DNA of 64,000 bases from a virus: positions 1 through 64,000 of the IMG/VR virus record IMGVR_UViG_3300021961_007606; one strand, written 5' to 3'. The notes under the pieces were generated by a model. The model was not told the DNA's origin, ran no database searches, and worked only from the letters and a program-made list of their open reading frames with translations. The position numbers and the translations under genes are program-made. Position 1 is the first letter of the stretch, and each line of letters opens with the position of its first letter. Shown in pieces: positions 40,027 to 47,799 of this stretch.

Positions 40027-40392
40027 TTAATTTCCTACAATGTAAACATCATATCCAGTAAACTTGCTAGCCAAAGGCTCTAAAGCATCTTCGACATTAT
40101 TTTTAGTTTCTTCTAAAAGATCCTGATATACTGGTCCATTTGGACGAAATTCAAACTCACAAACACTGTCAGTTACTACGTAATTGATTAGTTTACAGTC
40201 GTTTTGTTCTATAGTTTGTATTACCTCAGCCCATAAAGATGCGTTGTTGCTTTCAGCTTTATTCCAAGAAAAGTAGATAGCTGCTACAAGATTGTTGTTT
40301 TTATGTTTAGCTTGAAAAGCAGGAGCTTTTGCTTCCGTTAATACTTTTTTAATCTCTTCGCGGATTAGCTTTCTAAGTTCTGTTGCTTTCAT
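40027..40392 (-). CDS. Leader-bearing protein of unknown function
   Basis: 121 residues starting MKATELRKLIREEIKKVL, the shared leader, followed by an alpha/beta domain (NNLVAAIYFSWNKAESNNAS, VTDSVCEFEF, YDVYIVGN). A TATTTATA motif (40409-40416) lies upstream and a strong terminator downstream. Inferred to be an internal virion protein although it lies among replication genes. Confidence 0.6.
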   Translation of the reverse strand: MKATELRKLIREEIKKVLTEAKAPAFQAKHKNNNLVAAIYFSWNKAESNNASLWAEVIQTIEQNDCKLINYVVTDSVCEFEFRPNGPVYQDLLEETKNNVEDALEPLASKFTGYDVYIVGN

Positions 40393-40424
40393 TATTATTT
40401 TTATTTCTTATAAATAGTCTAACG

Positions 40425-41219
40425 TCATTTAAAAGAACCTTTTCTGCAACTCTTTTTCAACATCTCAATGTTAGATTCTACCAACTTCATATCCACATCT
40501 CTCATATCAAAAGTTTCTAAAAAATTATGTGGAGTTGGTATTCTTGTTTCAGAATCTTTAGTAAAATCAATACCATGTGCTGCAGCAAGTACGGGATACA
40601 CACTATCAGTTGATCTCATAGCTGGGTGATCGTAGTAACTGAACTCAGTTGGTGATCCCTGTCCTAAGCAATGGATAGGCTTGAGTAGCATGTTTCTTTC
40701 TTTCAAGTAATCATAAGCCAAGTGCCTTGCTTCCTTAATACCTTGATCATTTGTCATGTTTAAGAAAGCGTTAGGAACTGCAATCTTAGAGAATCCAATG
40801 GTACTGATCCAGTCTTGCTTTAGTCCCCACTCATATGCTTCCAACCAAGCTGTTTGGTCAATCCCTTGTGGACAAAAGAATATATCAGTACTTTCTAATA
40901 AACCTTCTGCTTCCATACGATCACGAAACTTGATTGCATTAGCAATTGTAGCATCTTTATCAAACAACACATCCGGTGCAATTACTTCACTTGGTGCTAA
41001 ATCCTTTACTACCTCAATAAGTACATCTTCTGTAACTAAAGCTCTTTCAGCTGCACTATTGTCTAATGTAATCCATCTATCTACATCTTCATCAATCAAA
41101 TTATATATAAATTTTCTGTAGTGAGGATACTGTACCCACAAATGTGCAAGTACAAAGATTCTATCTCCAAGCTTCATTGGCTCGAGATTGCTTACTGGTG
41201 ATATAACGTAAAAATCCAT
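40425..41219 (-). CDS. dpdA: DpdA/TGT-like 7-deazaguanine transglycosylase
   Basis: 264 residues resembling the TIM-barrel tRNA-guanine transglycosylase superfamily: WITLDNSAAER near residue 49 (catalytic Asp), APDVLFD, FFCPQGIDQTAWLEAY (about 113-128), IGFSKIAVP, and HCLGQGSPTEF ... RSTDSVYP (about 183-208). Phage DpdA proteins of this type swap guanine in DNA for preQ0 or a derivative. folE, queD and queE nearby supply that pathway. The call depends on motif order; a tRNA-directed enzyme is the alternative. Confidence 0.68.
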   Translation of the reverse strand: MDFYVISPVSNLEPMKLGDRIFVLAHLWVQYPHYRKFIYNLIDEDVDRWITLDNSAAERALVTEDVLIEVVKDLAPSEVIAPDVLFDKDATIANAIKFRDRMEAEGLLESTDIFFCPQGIDQTAWLEAYEWGLKQDWISTIGFSKIAVPNAFLNMTNDQGIKEARHLAYDYLKERNMLLKPIHCLGQGSPTEFSYYDHPAMRSTDSVYPVLAAAHGIDFTKDSETRIPTPHNFLETFDMRDVDMKLVESNIEMLKKSCRKGSFK

Positions 41220-41288
41220 TTAGTTTTTTATATAAGTGTATGTGAAAGGAATGTTTCCAAAGGTTGTACTAGATGTCCAATAATTCAT
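41220..41288 (-). CDS. Possible 22-residue micro-ORF
   Basis: ATG at 41288 overlaps the TGA of the HNH gene (ATGA); its TAA abuts the DpdA-like ATG. Peptide: MNYWTSSTTFGNIPFTYTYI plus KN. It could be a real short peptide, or simply an open stretch that couples translation between the two genes. Confidence 0.3.
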   Translation of the reverse strand: MNYWTSSTTFGNIPFTYTYIKN

Positions 41289-41944
41289 TGTTTTAGGTTG
41301 CTTAATTGTTTGTGTTCATATATTTGTTTTATCATACGAAAAAAATCTTCTTCAGGCAAATCCATTTTCATTTTATTTGCGTTTTTGTGTATCCACTGTA
41401 TATTGTCGGCTGTGTACCCTTTTGCTGAGTTAATGCGGTCAAGTGATGCTGTCTGCTTATTGAAGTTGTTGCTGTTTGTCAGTGTTAGGTCTAATCCTGA
41501 AAATACACACTTGCCTATCTGCTTTTGATACTGTGACCACATATCTTCTATTGTAATCATAAACGGTATACCTCTTCGAATAGCTGCGTTTTTAATCTGA
41601 AGCCAGTATGTTTGGTGTACTCTGCCACACGACTTGCCTTCTGATATCTTTTTATAACTGCAAGCGGTGCAGCGTTTAGATCTCGGTGACTTTGCTGTCG
41701 CTGATGAAAGTTCACTAGTGTTACCACAACTACACCTAACAGATATAAGATTGTGACGATTAAACGTATGACCTTCTACAACCCAATCACCTATGTAGGT
41801 GCCTATAGGAAATTCTTTTTTTAAGCTTTGTGCACCTAAGCAGCGGTGACATAAACCATCCCAAGTTGGATCTTTAATTTTATCAGGCTTGCATATACGC
41901 TCTTTACCACAACAGGTACAAGCTCGAATATAAGTTTTATTCAT
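41285..41944 (-). CDS. HNH-type endonuclease between folE and dpdA
   Basis: 219 residues. Zinc-binding Cys pairs at the N-terminus (CTCCGKERIC ... LCHRC; RCSCGN; CTAC) and a C-terminal core ASLDRINSAKGYTADNIQWI followed by HKNANKMK (about 178-205), as in the family of phage HNH proteins with the S-L-D-R-I motif. Probably a homing endonuclease that has entered the deazapurine operon. TATTTATA (41958-41965) and a stem-loop lie upstream. Confidence 0.8.
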   Translation of the reverse strand: MNKTYIRACTCCGKERICKPDKIKDPTWDGLCHRCLGAQSLKKEFPIGTYIGDWVVEGHTFNRHNLISVRCSCGNTSELSSATAKSPRSKRCTACSYKKISEGKSCGRVHQTYWLQIKNAAIRRGIPFMITIEDMWSQYQKQIGKCVFSGLDLTLTNSNNFNKQTASLDRINSAKGYTADNIQWIHKNANKMKMDLPEEDFFRMIKQIYEHKQLSNLKQ

Positions 41945-41965
41945 AATTACTATTTATTATAAATA

Positions 41966-42002
41966 GTATAACGAACTGTTTTATTATACAAATTCGTTAT
42001 AC
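41966..42002. repeat. Inverted repeat between folE and the HNH gene
   Basis: Perfect 10-bp arms gtataacgaa and ttcgttatac with a 17-nt loop. On the minus strand it falls after the folE stop and before TATTTATA, so it may end the folE transcript or mark the insertion edge of the endonuclease. Confidence 0.6.
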
Positions 42003-42020
42003 TTTTTATAATAAAATAAA

Positions 42021-42671
42021 TTACATTCTACTTTGGTCGATGAGAGCAAAAAATTCATGCCTAGTGCCAATTTCATTAGTCCAGAAGTACCCTGACATTT
42101 GTGATGTCTTCATAATACTATCTTGCTTGATACCTCTACATTTTACACAATTGTGTTGGCTTTCTACTACCACTGCCACTCCTCGATTACCAATGCAAAG
42201 CTTATCAATGTGATCATGAATTTGCTTTGTTAAACTTTCTTGAATGTTTGGTCTACGTGAATAAAAATCTACAATACGGTTCAACTTACTTAAACCAATA
42301 ACCATATCAGTTTTTTCTTTACCAGCTATGTAAGCAACATGGGCCACTCCATGGAATGTTAAGTTATGATGAGCACAAAGACTCATTACTGGAATACGTG
42401 TTTGACAAATTATACCAGTGTAACCTTCATCATTTGGAAATGCGGTAATCTCAGGCTCTTCACTCAAGGAACCCTTAATAAGGTCGTGTACCCATGCTTT
42501 TGCTACTCGCTTAGGTGTGTTAGCACTATGTGGATCTTGTGTCCAATCAAAGCCTAACGCATTTAAAAACTTTCCATAATACTCAGCAGCTTGTTCAATC
42601 ATCTGAGCTTTTTCTTCCTCCGTACGAGGTATGTTGCCATTGGCTTTTGTCAATAACTTGATTTCTTTCAT
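42021..42671 (-). CDS. folE: GTP cyclohydrolase I
   Basis: 216 residues, standard length. TPKRVAKAWVHDL, MSLCAHHNLTFHGVAHVAYI (about 97-116, zinc Cys and His), IGLSKLNRIVDFYSRRPNIQ, and a final ESQHNCVKCRGIKQ holding the second zinc Cys. It converts GTP to dihydroneopterin triphosphate, the first step to preQ0 and to folate. With QueD and QueE it forms a 7-deazaguanine pathway. Confidence 0.95.
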   Translation of the reverse strand: MKEIKLLTKANGNIPRTEEEKAQMIEQAAEYYGKFLNALGFDWTQDPHSANTPKRVAKAWVHDLIKGSLSEEPEITAFPNDEGYTGIICQTRIPVMSLCAHHNLTFHGVAHVAYIAGKEKTDMVIGLSKLNRIVDFYSRRPNIQESLTKQIHDHIDKLCIGNRGVAVVVESQHNCVKCRGIKQDSIMKTSQMSGYFWTNEIGTRHEFFALIDQSRM

Positions 42672-42675
42672 ATGT

Positions 42676-43143
42676 TTAGTTGTTTACAGTAATATACAAA
42701 TCTTTTAGCTTATCTTGCAACTCTTTTAATCCTAAACTTTCATCACGCAGATCTGCTTCTTCAAAGGTGATGTCATCTTTAGAAATTGCTCGGTCATGAA
42801 ATCTATACTTGCGAACATCGTCAGGAGTCTCTAACCAAACAAGGTCTAAGTTCTCAATACCATATTCAGCAACTAATCCCATTACAATGGTATATTGTCT
42901 AATACCATCAATCACAACTTTATTGTATTTGTTGATTTCTTGACAAAGTTCATGACAAATATCTTGATCCATGTGAGCTGTGTTTTGCAACTCACTACGA
43001 GAAGCTTTGCCCGATACTCGCTTTACAATATCAGATACTGTAATTCTTTTTGCTTTTGTGATGTAGCTCAATGCGTTTGCATATGTGCTTTTTCCACTAC
43101 ATATTTTTCCAAATAGTAGTACTATTCTTTTTGTTTGAATCAT
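42676..43143 (-). CDS. P-loop nucleotide kinase-like protein
   Basis: 155 residues with a Walker A, LLFGKICSGKSTYANAL (8-24), and VVIDGIRQ as a Walker B-like strand (about 75-82), then LVWLETPDDVRKYRFHDR as the lid-type Arg segment. This resembles deoxynucleoside monophosphate or adenylate kinases of phages. It lies 4 bp from folE and overlaps the next gene by 4 bp, so it probably serves nucleotide metabolism. Confidence 0.75.
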   Translation of the reverse strand: MIQTKRIVLLFGKICSGKSTYANALSYITKAKRITVSDIVKRVSGKASRSELQNTAHMDQDICHELCQEINKYNKVVIDGIRQYTIVMGLVAEYGIENLDLVWLETPDDVRKYRFHDRAISKDDITFEEADLRDESLGLKELQDKLKDLYITVNN

Positions 43144-43481
43144 AACGTAACTATACCAAAAAATTCACCATCTTCCGACACTGAACATCTGCAAAGATTA
43201 AATTCCTTTAGCAGCTCCTCCGCAATCATTTCACAAGACCATCCGGTAAAGTTACAGCACTTGTATTTAGCGTCATACCACTTTTGACCAATGTAATTTT
43301 TAATCTTATGCTTAAACTCAATAAACTCAATGTCACGATCTCCATGAGAAACTTCTGCTCTGCAAAAAAATTGAAATGTGTGTCTGTGTAGATACTTTAA
43401 GTATTCTACTTCCTCAATGTTGCAGTTAGGCCAACAATGCAATCCCTCGATGTCTATCTTTACTTCTATGTACTTTTTCAT
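43140..43481 (-). CDS. Unknown protein of the deazapurine operon (possible T-fold)
   Basis: 113 residues: VKIDIEGLHCWPNCNIEEVE, YLKYLHRHTFQFFCRAEVSH, GDRDIEFIEFKH, then SCEMIAEELLKEF and a short SVSEDGEFFG strand. The pattern of His residues followed by an acidic strand and E-D-G-E is reminiscent of QueD-like T-fold proteins, but I cannot prove homology. I recall similar phage proteins annotated as hypothetical. Coupled to kinase and dCTP deaminase genes. Confidence 0.6.
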   Translation of the reverse strand: MKKYIEVKIDIEGLHCWPNCNIEEVEYLKYLHRHTFQFFCRAEVSHGDRDIEFIEFKHKIKNYIGQKWYDAKYKCCNFTGWSCEMIAEELLKEFNLCRCSVSEDGEFFGIVTL

Positions 43482-43963
43482 TATTTAAGATCCTTATTTT
43501 TTTGCCACTGACCATTATACAGCTCAGCTGATGTGTTTTCAAACAAAATGATTTGAGCTACTCTTGCTCCTTTTTCAATTACCATTTCTTTTGTTGCAAT
43601 CAATACAGCTCCCATTTCATCTACCTCAAAACCCGGATCATAAACTCCGCTTGTAATAATTCCACCACAACGTAAAATACTTGAACGATGTCTAATAAAA
43701 GCTGTGTGATTGCTATCCAGCTTACAGCCTTGTTCAAAGGTGAGTGAGTATGTTCCTGGTTCTAGTTTAAAAATAATCTTTCCAGTTGGAGAGGTGAATG
43801 GTGTTATTGGGGTGTATGGAGTTACATCGGTTGCATTTGCCATTACAGCACCACCATTAATCTTTTTTACTTCTTTTAAGGTTAAGTCATAACCTACTTG
43901 AGCCTTTGCTCCTTTTCCATGTGTAGATAAAAAAGTTTCTACTTGATTTGCATTTAAAAGCAT
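43481..43963 (-). CDS. dcd: dCTP deaminase / dUTPase-family protein
   Basis: 160 residues: YDLTLKEVKKI, KLEPGTYSLTFEQG, HTAFIRHRSSILRCGG (about 86-101), ITSGVYDPGFEVDEMGAVLI and GARVAQIILFENTSA. The R-H-R-S-S motif and the beta-barrel pattern fit the dCTP-deaminase branch, which makes dUTP from dCTP, feeding the separate dUTPase (48353-48778) and ThyA. A bifunctional activity is possible. Confidence 0.82.
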   Translation of the reverse strand: MLLNANQVETFLSTHGKGAKAQVGYDLTLKEVKKINGGAVMANATDVTPYTPITPFTSPTGKIIFKLEPGTYSLTFEQGCKLDSNHTAFIRHRSSILRCGGIITSGVYDPGFEVDEMGAVLIATKEMVIEKGARVAQIILFENTSAELYNGQWQKNKDLK

Positions 43964-44085
43964 ATGTTTTTAAGATATTTTAAGAGTTCAACAAAACCTG
44001 TATAGTTCGCGACCAAAATGTCTACTAAGTCCAAATGACCAATACTATCAGGACAAATTCCTATTATGTGATATAATTCATGCAT
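43954..44085 (-). CDS. 43-residue small protein
   Basis: ATG at 44085, one base after the queE stop; TAA at 43954-43956 inside the start of the dCTP deaminase gene. The peptide begins MHELYHIIGICPDSIGHLDL, and continues VDILVANYTGFVELLKYLKN. Tight fit on both sides suggests it is translated in the operon. No function recognised. Confidence 0.5.
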   Translation of the reverse strand: MHELYHIIGICPDSIGHLDLVDILVANYTGFVELLKYLKNICF

Positions 44086-44086
44086 A

Positions 44087-44863
44087 TTACACTCCGCGTT
44101 TAGTATCAAAAGCAATGATATGATCTCTACCAGTCATATTGTATCCTCTTTCAGCACACATATCAAATACTAATGGATACATCTTGATTAACTCATCTCT
44201 TGTGTCTCCAGCTGGCATGATATAAGTCTTGCTCATTGGAATATCATGAAGCTTTCTAAACTCTTCTAATTCCAAAAGAGTATCTACTGTACCATCCCAA
44301 ACTGGTTTGTAATGGTAGTCTGTATGATACTTTAAAGTTTGACTAATGGCCTCATGATTGAGTCTAAGCTTGTTATGTTGCTTAATCATTTTATCATCTA
44401 CAATATCTCCTTGAGGAGTACTAACTCCAGCTTTAGGAACACTATTGCTAAACTTTGGACTAAGTGAAATTAAACCAATAGGATAATCTGTTTCAATAAA
44501 ATGACTACCTTCAGTTTCAATTGTAATAAGAATGCCCCTTTCATGAGCAAAATGAGTAAGCTCATTTACCAAGTTAGGATGCATTGTTGGTGATCCTCCA
44601 GTCAACATCATTTCACTGATGTGTGGATTTTCATCATAGATTTTAATAATATCGTTAAAAGTAAATGTACCCTTTTCAGGATGTATACTTGTATACCAAC
44701 TATCACACCATCCACCTTCACCAAAGTAACATCTATGAGTACATCCAGTTGTTCGTACAGCTATAGTTGGTCTTCCAAATCGACTACCTTCACTTTGCAC
44801 ACAACGATACAACTCTACAATAGGTAAAACTTTATTGTAATCTACTATTCTTCCTGGTTTCAT
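44087..44863 (-). CDS. queE: 7-carboxy-7-deazaguanine synthase
   Basis: 258 residues from the ATG at 44863, two bases after the upstream stop. A radical-SAM enzyme: EGSRFGRPTIAVRTTGCTHR then CYFGEGGWCDSWY, a C-x3-C-x7-C cluster motif with the loop longer than the classical C-x2-C (a known QueE feature), then MLTGGSPTMHPN (SAM binding), LITIETEGS and LISLSPKFSNS. It makes 7-carboxy-7-deazaguanine from the QueD product. Confidence 0.92.
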   Translation of the reverse strand: MKPGRIVDYNKVLPIVELYRCVQSEGSRFGRPTIAVRTTGCTHRCYFGEGGWCDSWYTSIHPEKGTFTFNDIIKIYDENPHISEMMLTGGSPTMHPNLVNELTHFAHERGILITIETEGSHFIETDYPIGLISLSPKFSNSVPKAGVSTPQGDIVDDKMIKQHNKLRLNHEAISQTLKYHTDYHYKPVWDGTVDTLLELEEFRKLHDIPMSKTYIMPAGDTRDELIKMYPLVFDMCAERGYNMTGRDHIIAFDTKRGV

Positions 44864-44864
44864 A

Positions 44865-45098
44865 TTATACTGGGTTTTGTTTAAAGTATTCATCTAAAAA
44901 GCTTTTAGGATACCTCATGATTTTTCCTACGTAGGTTTTTGTTGTTACCTCGTGAGTGGTCATTTCAACTCCTTTTAGCATTGCTGCTTGACACACGGCT
45001 CTTCCTAGTTCAGAACCTGCTGCTTGTCCTAAATACTCAAACAAAGACATCATAATTACATCGTTTGTTGAGGTTGATGTGTAATAACTATTTGACAT
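44865..45098 (-). CDS. Unknown protein between queD and queE
   Basis: 77 residues from the ATG at 45098 (MSNSYYTSTSTNDVIMMSLF). It continues EYLGQAAGSELGRAVCQAAM and a basic C-terminal half (KTYVGKIMRYPKSFLDEYF). The junctions on both sides share the sequence CCAGTATAATATG, so the gene may have arisen by duplication or insertion at that point. No function assigned. Confidence 0.6.
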   Translation of the reverse strand: MSNSYYTSTSTNDVIMMSLFEYLGQAAGSELGRAVCQAAMLKGVEMTTHEVTTKTYVGKIMRYPKSFLDEYFKQNPV

Positions 45099-45099
45099 A

Positions 45100-45567
45100 T
45101 TATACTGGTTTGTATATTGCGCTGTTGCGTTTATTTTCAAAAAATTCTACTTGTACTACAGACACTCGTCCGTTTGTTTCTTCTTGTATGAATGTATTTA
45201 CTTTATCAAATACAAACTTAGCAAACTTTTCTGCACCAACCGGACCTTCAAGTATACGAAGTTGTAGTACACCTTTTCTATCCAACTCCTTGAACGATTC
45301 CAACTCAGGATCATCAGGTGCTATTACGGTTGTATGATCAAACATATAATCAAACCAAGTTTTTGGATTCATACCATCTATAGTTCCTTTAGCTCGCTTC
45401 ATGCCTCCAAAGTCCCATACCCAATTACGATGATCCAACTCACCTTCAAAGGTTAAACGAATCTCCACGTCATATCCGTGAAGATATTTACAATGCGTGC
45501 CTTCTGCAGCCCACTGACGGAATACTGTACTGAAACCGTCAAATAATTTTGTTGATTGATACTTCAT
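45100..45567 (-). CDS. queD: 6-carboxy-tetrahydropterin synthase (QueD/PTPS family)
   Basis: 155 residues: GFSTVFRQWAAEGTHCKYLH (catalytic Cys and zinc His at the end), GYDVEIRLTFEG, WVWDFGGMKRAKG, FDHTTVIAPDDP (about 76-87, zinc and acid-base residues), and ILEGPVGAEKFAKFVFD with Glu. QueD converts the FolE product into carboxy-tetrahydropterin for QueE. The N-terminal zinc site is slightly altered compared with classical QueD. Confidence 0.9.
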   Translation of the reverse strand: MKYQSTKLFDGFSTVFRQWAAEGTHCKYLHGYDVEIRLTFEGELDHRNWVWDFGGMKRAKGTIDGMNPKTWFDYMFDHTTVIAPDDPELESFKELDRKGVLQLRILEGPVGAEKFAKFVFDKVNTFIQEETNGRVSVVQVEFFENKRNSAIYKPV

Positions 45568-45571
45568 ATAC

Positions 45572-45727
45572 TTATACTAATTCTTCAACTATACCAATTA
45601 CTTCAGACATTACCAACAAACTTACAGCAACGTGTAGATTTACTAATAAAGTTAAGTAACCAAGGATTCGGATAGCAGATTTAAGAAAGCTTATCTGCTG
45701 ATGTCTTTTTGCGTTTGGGTGTTCCAT
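45572..45727 (-). CDS. 51-residue membrane protein
   Basis: ATG at 45727, inside the 3' end of the 45681-45938 gene in another frame; TAA at 45572-45574, 5 bp before queD. MEHPNAKRHQQISFLKSAIR is followed by one hydrophobic segment (about 20-44, GYLTLLVNLHVAVSLLVM). The gene fills an otherwise empty gap, which supports it. Confidence 0.5.
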   Translation of the reverse strand: MEHPNAKRHQQISFLKSAIRILGYLTLLVNLHVAVSLLVMSEVIGIVEELV

Positions 45728-45938
45728 ATTTTAATTCTTTATTTTTAAAGATAAACAAATCTATTGGATAAAACAACAGTGCTCCAATAAAATTGCTGAG
45801 TACTAGTGCTGGGAGAGTTGTTAGATGTAAAATGTTGTAACATAACTCTAAACATGGCCATAGTATAATAAAACTAATCTGCCATTTGAAGTGGTATATT
45901 CCTATCCTCTTCCAATTCCAATTTTTGTAACCTTTCAT
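45681..45938 (-). CDS. Small membrane protein, two transmembrane segments
   Basis: 85 residues from the ATG at 45938 (MKGYKNWNWKRIGIYHFKWQ); the longer reading crosses the terminator. Hydrophobic segments at about 18-36 and 42-60; a basic C-terminus (FKNKELKYGTPKRKK). First gene after the terminator 45969-46000. Function unknown. Confidence 0.6.
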   Translation of the reverse strand: MKGYKNWNWKRIGIYHFKWQISFIILWPCLELCYNILHLTTLPALVLSNFIGALLFYPIDLFIFKNKELKYGTPKRKKTSADKLS

Positions 45939-45968
45939 GATTTTATAATATACGTTAATGTAACTATA

Positions 45969-46000
45969 CAAAAAAAGGCTTACGTTTGCAAGCCTTTTTG
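45969..46000 (-). terminator. Rho-independent terminator
   Basis: Minus strand AAAAAGGCTTGC-AAAC-GTAAGCCTTTTTTTG, 9 bp after the stop of the 596-residue gene. It separates the upstream virion-like gene from the queuosine-type operon. Confidence 0.88.
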
Positions 46001-46008
46001 TAATTTGT

Positions 46009-47799
46009 TTAAAGCTTTTTAAGCTCTTGAACTTCAATCCGAATTTCGGATCCACTAAATCGAAACACTAACCTTGTAGCATACTTCTTATCACCCATGG
46101 TTGTTGTGTAGGCTAGTAAAAAACCAGATTGTCCTACTGAATCGACTAGTCGTATTTTTGAAGTCTTCGTATCAATATCTATCTTTACTTTTGAGTCAAA
46201 GAAATCAGCGTGTGCATTATTAAGGCTTCGAGCATTACCAATAGCTTTCCAAAAGCTTGGAGAAATGCCAGCTTGTGCAATTGCAAATGCAGTTAATGCA
46301 ACAAATGGATTTGATACTTCTTGAATCTTTTTATATGCTGGAGATATCTTAGCATTTTTATCTACCCAGCGATCCATAATAATTGAAGCTAGTTCGTATG
46401 CTGCTTGTTTCTTAGATAGGACAGATACTGGCTCTTCGTTTTCTTTTTGAATAGCTTTTGCAAATTGAGCACTACTTTCAGCCGACACTTCAATTTTATA
46501 TTTTTTGAGATCTTTTAAAAACTCTTCCCTACTTTTTATGAAAGAACTCTCTACTTGCTTTACAGAATCTTCTCCTCCAACTTGCTTTTTGATTTTTGCA
46601 ACAGCTTTTTGTAAGTCGTTAAAAATAGCTTTGTTTGCTTTATAAAAGCCCTTCTCATCTTTAACAAACTTAATATCACTAGTCTTGCGTGTAGGTAATC
46701 CTGCAGCTTGGAGTATAGTGTTGATAGAGCCGTGTATTTTATCATCCTTAGAAATGGCGTTAATAAAGCTCTGTGGTCTTTTTGCCTTTCCTATAAGATA
46801 ATCTTCAAATCGTGAAATCTTTGCAGAAAGTTTTGCTAGGTTTTTGTTTTCTGAAGTTCCATATTTTTCATTGGGGTCAATGTTGGCCTGGAATGTATTA
46901 GAAAATACTGTCTGTGCAAAAGTTGTTGCCTTTCCAGCTTGTGCTTTTTCTTCTTTTAAAGAAATCGCAACAATACCATTATTTTCTAAAAACTGAGCAT
47001 TTAGACTATCTTTACCGATGTTTAACGTTTCTGCTGCTAAAGCTTTTTTATCAGCTCCAGAGCTTACAACAAGATACACATCTCCAGGACACCAATTATC
47101 TGGAAGAAGGTTTATTTTAAATTCACTTTTTATTAAACTGGAAGCCAACGCTCGTATGCCTTCAAAAGTTTGATCTCGGATTATTCTTCCTTGAGATGAT
47201 ATTTCTGTGTGAATGACCTGAGCTGCTGAAGCGGCGTTTGTTAAGGTATCAAGCTCTTGCTTTGACGATAATACATATAATATGTAAGCATCCAAATTAA
47301 GAGGCATAGACTTTCCAACTCCATAAAATTTTAAATTACTCTTATATACAGCTTTTAGTTTAGCTCCAAATCCTACCAATAGTTTTTTATCTATAGGTGC
47401 TTTTTTATCGGAGGCTTGAGCATGTAGTGTTTGAAAACTCTTTGCGAGTGTGGAGTTCTTGAAAAGATCATAGAATAGGCACACTAAGCCTTCTTTTAAA
47501 GAAGTATCGTTTGTTCCTGTATTTGGTCTTGCAATTTCTGCTATCGCTAAAGACTCTACTAAACCCAATCCTCTCTTTTGCAAAATCTCATTAAGAATGC
47601 TGATTTCGCTAGCTTCACTAAAAACTCCATCCACCATAGTGGGATAACCTTTTGGTAGTCTATAAGACCACTCTTCTACAATCTCAGTAAAGTCAGCTAA
47701 TACTTCTGCTGAAGCTTCCTGCACTTGTTGAGGAACACTCTCTTGAGGTCCTTCTAAAATTGCGTTTAAATCTATTTCCTTAGAAATATCGTTCTTCAT
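46009..47799 (-). CDS. Large protein of unknown function
   Basis: 596 residues with no recognised enzyme motif. Acidic N-terminus (DLNAILEGPQESVPQQVQE), a recurring aquatic-phage-like segment VEEWSYRLPKGYPTMVDGVF (about 41-60), a long mixed alpha/beta middle and a C-terminal beta domain (RLVFRFSGSEIRIEVQEL). It overlaps the ferritin gene by 20 bp. A virion or DNA-transactions role cannot be decided. Confidence 0.6.
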   Translation of the reverse strand: MKNDISKEIDLNAILEGPQESVPQQVQEASAEVLADFTEIVEEWSYRLPKGYPTMVDGVFSEASEISILNEILQKRGLGLVESLAIAEIARPNTGTNDTSLKEGLVCLFYDLFKNSTLAKSFQTLHAQASDKKAPIDKKLLVGFGAKLKAVYKSNLKFYGVGKSMPLNLDAYILYVLSSKQELDTLTNAASAAQVIHTEISSQGRIIRDQTFEGIRALASSLIKSEFKINLLPDNWCPGDVYLVVSSGADKKALAAETLNIGKDSLNAQFLENNGIVAISLKEEKAQAGKATTFAQTVFSNTFQANIDPNEKYGTSENKNLAKLSAKISRFEDYLIGKAKRPQSFINAISKDDKIHGSINTILQAAGLPTRKTSDIKFVKDEKGFYKANKAIFNDLQKAVAKIKKQVGGEDSVKQVESSFIKSREEFLKDLKKYKIEVSAESSAQFAKAIQKENEEPVSVLSKKQAAYELASIIMDRWVDKNAKISPAYKKIQEVSNPFVALTAFAIAQAGISPSFWKAIGNARSLNNAHADFFDSKVKIDIDTKTSKIRLVDSVGQSGFLLAYTTTMGDKKYATRLVFRFSGSEIRIEVQELKKL

